This document shows, in pieces, positions 1 to 5,049 of a DNA stretch of 6,187 nucleotides. Each line of letters opens with the position of its first letter. Within the stretch, counting starts at the first letter, position 1. The notes beneath the pieces were generated by a model, which worked only from the letters and a program-made list of their open reading frames with translations, had not been told where the DNA came from and ran no database searches. The stretch covers positions 1 through 6,187 of the forward strand of contig WLGP01000060.1 in NCBI GenBank assembly GCA_009703165.1, given 5' to 3'. The position numbers were made by a program, and so were the translations under genes. This DNA comes from Actinomycetota bacterium. GTDB taxonomy: Bacteria > Actinomycetota > Actinomycetes > Nanopelagicales > Nanopelagicaceae.

Positions 1-38
1 CGATGTTCTGGGTAGATGAGCAGCGCCGTAAAAAGTAG
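1..38 (+). CDS. 3' end of an upstream gene (partial, unidentified)
   Basis: Only the last 11 codons and the TAG stop (36-38) are visible, reading MFWVDEQRRKK after the two leading bases. The other two + frames stop at 13-15 and 18-20, so this is the only frame that can run in from the left and reach the next gene. The very basic end (RRKK) is typical of many C-termini and does not identify a family. The stop lies 6 bases before the ATG of the SGNH hydrolase, so the two genes are probably co-transcribed. The call rests on reading frame and spacing alone. Confidence 0.4.
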   Translation, partial: MFWVDEQRRKK

Positions 39-44
39 GCAGTG

Positions 45-824
45 ATGATCTTTAACCGTTTAGTTGTCTGTGGCGATTCCTATAGCGAGGGAATGAGTGA
101 CGATGTTGTTGCGGGCAATTACCGCGGCTGGGCAGATCGCGTTGCAGATGGCCTGGCAGCCAAGTCGCCAACATTTACCTATGCCAACTTAGCTGTTCGT
201 GGAAAACTCTTACAGCAAGTTATCGATGACCAACTCCCTGTAGCCCTCACCTATGTGACTGGCCCTGACACATTGTTCTCATTCCACGCTGGTGCAAATG
301 ATGCGCTCCGTCCAGGATTTGATGCAGCAGTTGCTAAGCAGAAATATCAAGATGCAGTACGAAGAGTTGCAGCATCAGGTGCAACTGTCATGCTCTTTAC
401 CGTCTTGGAAGATACTGGAAATTCAGGTCGTGGCTCTAAGGTCTGGCAAGAGCGCTTTGGCGCATTTAATGACGGCGTTCGTGAAATCGGTGCCGAGGTT
501 GGCGCAATTGTTGTTGATGCAAATGGCGAGAAGTTCTTTAGCGATAAGAGATTCTTGGCATTTGATCGCCTTCACCTCAATGCAATGGGACATTCACGTT
601 GTGCCGATGCAGTCTTAGAAAAACTTGGTTATGACTTTGATCCAGGTTGGCGCATACCGCTGCCTCCTGCAACGCCAACTCCATGGATTAAAGAGCGCGC
701 AATCGGAGTCGCATGGTTCTTTGTCTTTGCTCTTCCATGGATTATCCGTCGCCTGCGTGGACGATCATCAGGTGATGGGCGAGCATGTAAGTATCCAACG
801 CCTATTTCATGGCCGAAAAAGTAG
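45..824 (+). CDS. SGNH/GDSL-type hydrolase, cytosolic
   Basis: This 259-residue protein is a serine esterase/lipase-like hydrolase of the SGNH superfamily. Block I is GDSYSEG with nucleophile Ser12, and Tyr replaces the Leu of the classic GDSL. Block II Gly lies in NLAVRG (Gly53). Block III is GAND (Asn85). Block V is DRLHLN, giving Asp174 and His177, so the Ser-Asp-His triad and both oxyanion residues are present. There is no signal peptide, so it should be cytosolic. The C-terminus has a hydrophobic helix (about 218-234) running into RRLRGRSSGDGR (235-246), a tail I recognise from actinobacterial homologues. The helix may touch the membrane, but it continues into a basic stretch and is not a convincing membrane span. 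ATG 45 is preferred over the adjacent GTG 42 because a weak AGTAGG lies 5 bases before it. The gene follows the upstream gene closely. Substrate is unknown. Confidence 0.9.
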   Translation: MIFNRLVVCGDSYSEGMSDDVVAGNYRGWADRVADGLAAKSPTFTYANLAVRGKLLQQVIDDQLPVALTYVTGPDTLFSFHAGANDALRPGFDAAVAKQKYQDAVRRVAASGATVMLFTVLEDTGNSGRGSKVWQERFGAFNDGVREIGAEVGAIVVDANGEKFFSDKRFLAFDRLHLNAMGHSRCADAVLEKLGYDFDPGWRIPLPPATPTPWIKERAIGVAWFFVFALPWIIRRLRGRSSGDGRACKYPTPISWPKK

Positions 825-841
825 CCATTTCTCACACGATT

Positions 842-869
842 TTTAGATTAGCCCAACCCCTGCCATAAT
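842..869 (+). promoter_or_regulatory. Probable promoter of tRNA-Thr
   Basis: A -10 element CATAAT (864-869, 5 of 6 consensus bases) is preceded by TTTAGA (842-847, 4 of 6 to TTGACA) with a 16-bp spacer. Transcription would start near 876, giving a 5' leader of about 20 bases before the mature tRNA end, a normal length for RNase P processing. This is judged by eye only. Confidence 0.55.
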
Positions 870-895
870 TACGCCTCGTTGCAGTAATGCGACAG

Positions 896-970
896 GCCTC
901 CCTAGCTCAGTGGTAGAGCATCCGCCTTGTAAGCGGAAGGTCGTCAGTTCAATCCTGACGGGGGGCTCCA
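896..970 (+). tRNA. tRNA-Thr (anticodon TGT)
   Basis: The whole cloverleaf can be drawn. The acceptor stem GCCTCCC (896-902) pairs with GGGGGGC (960-966) with one T-G wobble. The D arm is GCTC/GAGC around AGTGGTA. The anticodon stem is TCCGC (921-925) with GCGGA (933-937) around the loop CTTGTAA. The T arm is GTCAG/CTGAC around TTCAATC. Anticodon TGT at 928-930 reads ACA and, by wobble or modification, other Thr codons. The discriminator is T967 and CCA is encoded (968-970). The gene is 75 nt with a short variable loop (AGGTC). No terminator follows, and the carbonic anhydrase gene begins 44 bases later on the same strand. Confidence 0.96.
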
Positions 971-1014
971 TTTATCTCATAAAAGTTTCACCAAAGATCG
1001 GTATGGGTGGTCGA

Positions 1015-1533
1015 ATGAAGAACCAGACCTTTGATCCCACACACTTCGCCGATCTCATTGATGCAAATGGCGAGTATGCGCAAACATTTAAATATAGTGA
1101 ACTCACAGGATCTGCAGCCCGCGGTCTAGCAATTGTTACTTGTATGGATTCGCGAATCAATCCGCTCTCAGTCGTTGGAATGCGATCAGGAGATGCCAAG
1201 ATTTTGCGTAACGCTGGCGCTCGAGTGACAGAAGATGTTCTCCGTACCTTGGTTCTGGCGACATATCTCTTAAACGTTGATCGCATTCTTGTGATGCCAC
1301 ATACAGATTGTCGAATGGCACAGAGCGAAGAGTCGAGCATTCACGAACTGATCGATGAGCAATACGGCGTTGATACACGAAGCCTTGAATTTAAGGTCAC
1401 CATGAATCAGGAAGAAGCGTTGAAGACAGATATCACTCGTATTCGTTCATATCCACTTATCCGTGAGGGCGTTGCTGTTGCCGGTGCGATCTACGATGTA
1501 AAGACTGGAAAGATCGACTTTAAGAGTTACTGA
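1015..1533 (+). CDS. Beta-class carbonic anhydrase (Rv1284/CanA-like)
   Basis: This 172-residue protein should interconvert CO2 and bicarbonate in the cytosol. The zinc ligands are Cys43 in CMDSR, and His96 and Cys99 in HTDC. Asp45 and Arg47 form the usual Asp-Arg dyad. The 53-residue spacing from Cys to His and the overall length match the short mycobacterial Rv1284 type as I recall it. RNAGARVTEDVLR (65-77) is the conserved segment after the dyad. The residue after the third ligand is Arg (HTDCRM) where Gly is usual. The start at ATG 1015 is chosen because GGGTGG (1005-1010) lies 4 bases upstream. ATG 1003 (four more residues) is possible but has no ribosome-binding site. Reading further upstream enters the tRNA and is not credible. 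The gene lies just downstream of tRNA-Thr, probably on the same transcript. Its stop overlaps the convergent hydrolase stop by 7 bp. Confidence 0.9.
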   Translation: MKNQTFDPTHFADLIDANGEYAQTFKYSELTGSAARGLAIVTCMDSRINPLSVVGMRSGDAKILRNAGARVTEDVLRTLVLATYLLNVDRILVMPHTDCRMAQSEESSIHELIDEQYGVDTRSLEFKVTMNQEEALKTDITRIRSYPLIREGVAVAGAIYDVKTGKIDFKSY

Positions 1534-2300
1534 GGATTGCTCCGTTTTATCGGCATCCTTGTAATCGGATAACTCAGATCGCTTAAGAATTCTTCAATCA
1601 ACGCCTGGACAATGACAGGCTTTTCTTTCACAAGGCCATGTGAGGTTCCAGGAACAATTGCTAATTGGCCAAGAGGCAGACGCTCAAATAGATCGATTGT
1701 GTGATCGTGGCGAACGACATCATCATCGCCTGCCATCACAAGCACTGGACATTGAATAGTTGCCAGATCTGATTGTGAGATATCGGGTTCGAGTTTCCAG
1801 ATTGCACTCATCTTTCTAATCTTCTCATCCAAAGTGTGCGGTGCATCAGGTGATGTTGTTGCATATTCATCACGATCTTCTTGGGCGATCGTGCCATCAA
1901 ATTCTGGAAGCGGATGAATTCCGCTGTGATGGTAATTAGCCGCAATCGAAACGATTGATTTCACTAAATCTGGGCGCTTAATGGCAACCATCAGGGCGAT
2001 ATTTGCTCCATCGCTATAACCAATGAGATGGGCTGGCTCTTTAACTACATCTTCTAAATACTGGATGGCTTCATTGGTTTGAAATTCAAAGTGGAAGCTG
2101 CCATCGCGATCGCCGGTAAATCCGTGTCCAGTGCGGTCATAACCGAAAGCGTGGAAAGAGTCTTCAACTGCAGGAAGGATATTTTCATCCCAATGCGATG
2201 TCTGGCTAAGGCCGCCGTGCAGTAAGAGAACGGCTTCGCCATCTGCTGGCCATTCGTATGAGAAAACTTGGTGGCCGCGTAGATCGATATAGCCAGGCAT
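1527..2300 (-). CDS. Alpha/beta-fold hydrolase
   Basis: This 257-residue protein has the full alpha/beta hydrolase pattern. HGG (28-30) is the oxyanion-hole loop. YDRTGHG (54-60) is the conserved strand-4 region. GYSDG (94-98) is the nucleophile elbow with Ser96. GDDD (191-194) supplies the acid, most likely Asp194. His221 in SHG completes the triad. A lid or cap region lies roughly at 122-175. No signal peptide is visible, so it is probably cytosolic. The sequence does not tell whether the substrate is an ester, lactone, epoxide or C-C bond, and no gene symbol is justified. It starts 2 bases after the ndh stop, so it is the second gene of an ndh operon and likely translationally coupled. Its last 7 bp overlap the convergent carbonic anhydrase end. 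A basic tail of about 15 residues (ending IKRSNPQ) follows the fold. Confidence 0.9.
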   Translation of the reverse strand: MPGYIDLRGHQVFSYEWPADGEAVLLLHGGLSQTSHWDENILPAVEDSFHAFGYDRTGHGFTGDRDGSFHFEFQTNEAIQYLEDVVKEPAHLIGYSDGANIALMVAIKRPDLVKSIVSIAANYHHSGIHPLPEFDGTIAQEDRDEYATTSPDAPHTLDEKIRKMSAIWKLEPDISQSDLATIQCPVLVMAGDDDVVRHDHTIDLFERLPLGQLAIVPGTSHGLVKEKPVIVQALIEEFLSDLSYPITRMPIKRSNPQ

Positions 2301-2302
2301 CG

Positions 2303-3535
2303 TTACATGCTATCCATGATGTGACGGTTACCGCGATCAAATGTCAGGTAGTTCCATGTCCAATCGGCGATAGTGCCGACCTTGTTACGTCCACCTAAGA
2401 GATAGAACAAGTGGAGCCATAACCAGGCATACCACGCTGGAATTCCAGCCATCTTAAAGTTAGCAACCTGCACAATTGCTTTGTGGCGACCGATCGTTGC
2501 CATCGATCCCTTATCGCGATATTTAAATGCTTTCAGCGCTTTTCCTTGAGCTAGGCGAATAATTTGATCTGCAACAAAGCGACCTTGCTGCATCGCAACT
2601 GGTGCAACCTGTGGCAAGAAGCGACCATCTGCTCCTTTTGCACCAGAGATATCACCGATCGCCCAAACATATGGATAGTGCGCAACTGCAAGTGTTGGAT
2701 CAACGTTGATTCGTGTTCCATCAAGTGGAAGGTTAAGTGCAGCACCTGCTGGCTCGCCCTTAACACCTGCGGCCCAGATTGTTACCTCTGATGGAATTGA
2801 ATCTGCACCTTTAACTAAAATTGTGCGCGGTTTAACTTCTTGCACCGCAGTATTGAGTTTGACGGTAACGCCCATCTTCTCGAGATCGCGTTGAGCGCGC
2901 GCCGATAATTTAGGGTCGAACATCGGCAAGATTCGTGTGCCGGCTTCGATCAGGTAGATATCAATGTGTTCTGATGCATGCTTGTGATCGTTACGTAGTG
3001 GACCACGCACTAATTCTGCGATGGCACCTGCCATCTCAACGCCAGTTGGCCCACCGCCAATAACTGAGATGCTCAAACGAGTCTCATCTTCAAAGCGGCA
3101 GAGATCTTCAAAGCGACGCATAATCTCTGCGCGAATTGAGATAGCTTCGTGGACGTTCTTCATTCCAAGGCCAAATTCAGCAACTCCTGGAATTCCAAAG
3201 TCATTTGTGGCAGAGCCGAGTGCAACAACTAAGTGATCAAAGTCGAGTGATTCGCTGGAATCTAATTTGATTGACTTATTTTTGTGATCTACAGAAATCG
3301 GTGAACCCATGCGGAACTTAATCCCCTTTTTATTGAGGACACCGCGCACAGGATGGGCCACATGATCGGCGGCTAGGCCAGCCGTTGATACCTGATACAA
3401 CAAAGGGAGGAAGGTCTGATAATTGTGGCGGTCGACAACGATCACATCGGCCTGACCGGCTAATGCGCGTGCGGTAGCTAGGCCGCCAAAGCCTGCACCG
3501 AGAATAACGACGCGAGGTCGTGTGGAAGTTGCCAT
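2303..3535 (-). CDS. ndh: Type II NADH dehydrogenase (NDH-2), NADH:quinone oxidoreductase
   Basis: This 410-residue flavoprotein should oxidise NADH and pass electrons to the quinone pool, without proton pumping, from the inner face of the membrane. The FAD Rossmann motif GAGFGG is at 13-18, with Asp35 ending the second strand. LLYQVSTAGL (45-54) is a conserved NDH-2 segment. The NADH-binding motif GGGPTGVEMAG is at 160-170, and Glu197 at the end of its second strand favours NADH over NADPH. The second FAD contact is AIGD (292-295). PQVAPVAMQQG (308-318) is the quinone-side motif. The C-terminal aromatic part (about 367-397, WYAWLWLHLFYLLGG then WTWNYL) fits monotopic membrane attachment. The length is normal. 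It is the first gene of an operon with the alpha/beta hydrolase. No Shine-Dalgarno precedes the ATG, and a -10 element sits 6 bases upstream, so the mRNA is probably leaderless. Confidence 0.95.
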   Translation of the reverse strand: MATSTRPRVVILGAGFGGLATARALAGQADVIVVDRHNYQTFLPLLYQVSTAGLAADHVAHPVRGVLNKKGIKFRMGSPISVDHKNKSIKLDSSESLDFDHLVVALGSATNDFGIPGVAEFGLGMKNVHEAISIRAEIMRRFEDLCRFEDETRLSISVIGGGPTGVEMAGAIAELVRGPLRNDHKHASEHIDIYLIEAGTRILPMFDPKLSARAQRDLEKMGVTVKLNTAVQEVKPRTILVKGADSIPSEVTIWAAGVKGEPAGAALNLPLDGTRINVDPTLAVAHYPYVWAIGDISGAKGADGRFLPQVAPVAMQQGRFVADQIIRLAQGKALKAFKYRDKGSMATIGRHKAIVQVANFKMAGIPAWYAWLWLHLFYLLGGRNKVGTIADWTWNYLTFDRGNRHIMDSM

Positions 3536-3541
3536 GAGTGC

Positions 3542-3547
3542 AGTCTA
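3542..3547 (-). promoter_or_regulatory. -10 element for ndh (leaderless start)
   Basis: On the - strand TAGACT (TANNNT, 4 of 6 to TATAAT) ends 6 bases before the ndh ATG. Transcription would therefore begin at or beside the A of the start codon. No Shine-Dalgarno exists in the 6 bases between them, which fits a leaderless mRNA. No convincing -35 is seen at the right distance inside the neighbouring SDR gene. Confidence 0.6.
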
Positions 3548-3551
3548 GGCT
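3546..3551 (+). promoter_or_regulatory. -10 element for the SDR-decarboxylase operon (leaderless start)
   Basis: TAGGCT (TANNNT, 3 of 6 to TATAAT but with the key TA and T) ends 7 bases before ATG 3559. This places the transcription start at or next to the start codon. The only AGG nearby (3555-3557) is one base from the ATG, too close to act as a ribosome-binding site. The element shares bases 3546-3547 with the opposing ndh -10 element. No clear -35 is seen. Confidence 0.5.
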
Positions 3552-3558
3552 CTCAGGT

Positions 3559-5049
3559 ATGAATCCGAAGACTCAAAATCGCCTCTACCTCGTTACAGGT
3601 GCATCTGGCTATGTGGGCGGACGTTTGGTGCGCGATCTCTTAGAAGATGGCTGTGCTGTACGTATTTTGGTCCGTGATCGCAGAAAGATTTCAGGTCAAC
3701 CGTGGGCACATTTAGTCGATGTCGTTGAAGGAAATGCAAATAGCCCAGCAGATTTACAGCGCGCTCTGACTGGAGTGCATACAACGTATTACCTACTTCA
3801 TTCAATTAATGCAGGAACGCAATTTGATGAAGTCGAAGCAGAGATGGCGCAGAACTTTGCAGATGCCAGCGCGCATTGTGGCGTTTCACAAATTATCTAT
3901 TTGGGCGGAATCGCCAACGATGAAAATCGCAGCAAGCATTTAGCATCACGAATGAATACTGGTGCGATCCTTGGTGCAGGAACTGTTCCTGTTCTCGAAC
4001 TTCGTGCTGGAATCATTATCGGAAGTGGATCTGCATCCTTTGAGATGTTGCGCCATCTGACACACCGTCTGCCGATTATGACAACGCCTAAATGGGTCTC
4101 TAACCGCACCCAGCCCATTGGTATCCGCGATGTCCTCTATTACCTGCGTCAATGTGCGCAACTTGCAACACCTGTAAAGAAGGTCTGCGATATCGGTGGG
4201 CCACAAGTTCTTTCCTATGCAGACATGATGCAGAAATTTGCCCAACTATCAGGACTTCGCAAGCGTCTGATAATTCAAGTGCCAGTTCTTACACCAAAGC
4301 TTTCAAGCCTGTGGATCGGCTTTGTTACACCTGTGCCAATCTCACTTGCCAAGCCTCTGGTTGAATCACTAATTAGTGAAGTCGTTGCAGATCCAAAGAA
4401 ATCAATTGATGCGCTGATTCCAAAGCCTCAAGAAGGTTTACTCACTGTAGAAGAGGCGATCAAGTTAGCGTTGACGAGAACTGCAGAACATAGCGTTGAT
4501 ACGCGCTGGTCGGATGCGGCATTTCCCTTTGCTCCATGGCAGAAAGCCCAAGGAGATCCAGATTGGGCAGGCGAGATGATGTTGCGCGATCTTCGGGTGC
4601 GCACGACCGATGTTCCTGCACATTTAATCTGGGAGCAGATCGAACGTATTGGTGGAGATAATGGTTGGTTTGGCGCAGGATGGCTCTGGTACTTGCGCGG
4701 ATTACTCGATCGCATGTTAGGTGGCGTGGGTCTGCGTCGCGGTCGTCGCGATCCAGAACATCTTCGACTTGGAGATAGCGTTGATTTTTGGCGCGTTGAA
4801 GAGCTGACGAAGGGCTCGATGCTCCGTCTCTATGCCGAGATGATTCTGCCGGGTAAGGCGTGGCTGGAATTTCAAGTCAGTGAAGAAGATGGAAAGACAG
4901 TTCTTAGACAAGAGGCGCAATTTGCACCTCGCGGATTAGGTGGCCAGTTATATTGGTATGCAGTCCTTCCATTTCACATCTTTATCTTTCCAACAATGAT
5001 GAGAAATGTTATTAAGAGCGCAAAGAGGCAGAGTCGCAGCAATGCATAA
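3559..5049 (+). CDS. Atypical SDR oxidoreductase fused to a DUF2867 domain
   Basis: This 496-residue protein has two parts. The N-terminal half (about 8-300) is an NAD(P)-binding NmrA/atypical-SDR Rossmann domain. It shows TGASGYVG (13-20; Gly14, Gly17, Gly20), LVRD (37-40), and YLGGI (114-118) in place of the classic active site. No SDR YxxxK pair is evident. HLASRMNTGAIL (127-138) and GSGSASFEML (155-164) match the family. The C-terminal part (about 340-485) is DUF2867, with GWFGAGWLWYLRG (369-381), LGGVGLRRGRRDPE (387-400), GDSVDFWRVE (405-414) and EMILPGKAWLEF (427-438). This fusion is a known bacterial architecture of unknown substrate. Hydrophobic LYWYAVLPFHIFIF (464-477) may contact the membrane. 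ATG 3559 is chosen over GTG 3538 because family members begin just before the Rossmann strand and the -10 lies at 3546-3551. It is divergent from ndh, and its stop overlaps the decarboxylase start. Confidence 0.88.
   Translation: MNPKTQNRLYLVTGASGYVGGRLVRDLLEDGCAVRILVRDRRKISGQPWAHLVDVVEGNANSPADLQRALTGVHTTYYLLHSINAGTQFDEVEAEMAQNFADASAHCGVSQIIYLGGIANDENRSKHLASRMNTGAILGAGTVPVLELRAGIIIGSGSASFEMLRHLTHRLPIMTTPKWVSNRTQPIGIRDVLYYLRQCAQLATPVKKVCDIGGPQVLSYADMMQKFAQLSGLRKRLIIQVPVLTPKLSSLWIGFVTPVPISLAKPLVESLISEVVADPKKSIDALIPKPQEGLLTVEEAIKLALTRTAEHSVDTRWSDAAFPFAPWQKAQGDPDWAGEMMLRDLRVRTTDVPAHLIWEQIERIGGDNGWFGAGWLWYLRGLLDRMLGGVGLRRGRRDPEHLRLGDSVDFWRVEELTKGSMLRLYAEMILPGKAWLEFQVSEEDGKTVLRQEAQFAPRGLGGQLYWYAVLPFHIFIFPTMMRNVIKSAKRQSRSNA

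Noticed and set aside
809..830. Hairpin ATGGC/GCCAT at the end of the SGNH hydrolase as a terminator
   Set aside because: The stem has only 5 bp with a 10-base loop, is weak in G and C, overlaps the stop codon and has only a short T-run after it. It is not convincing as an intrinsic terminator.
950..970. tRNA-Thr 3' end as an integration (att) site
   Set aside because: No second copy of the tRNA 3' end and no integrase gene are seen in the window. The flanking genes are ordinary chromosomal genes.
910..1014. N-terminal extension of the carbonic anhydrase frame starting at GTG 910
   Set aside because: The extension lies largely inside the tRNA-Thr gene and has no family resemblance. The carbonic anhydrase fold is complete from ATG 1015.
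1585..1594. Perfect 10-bp palindrome AAGAATTCTT as an operator
   Set aside because: It lies inside the 3' coding part of the alpha/beta hydrolase, away from any promoter, and is short enough to occur by chance.
3529..3534. TTGCCA as a -35 element for the + strand SDR promoter
   Set aside because: It is only 11 bp from the -10 element, too short for a sigma-70-type spacer. It is part of the ndh start region.
3538..3558. GTG 3538 as the start of the SDR-DUF2867 protein (seven extra residues)
   Set aside because: It would put the start upstream of the -10 element, has no ribosome-binding site and adds residues not expected before the Rossmann strand.
3340..3930. Open frames on the opposite strand or other frames of ndh and the SDR gene
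   Set aside because: They have no family motifs and composition unlike a real protein. They are explained as shadows of the strongly supported coding frames.
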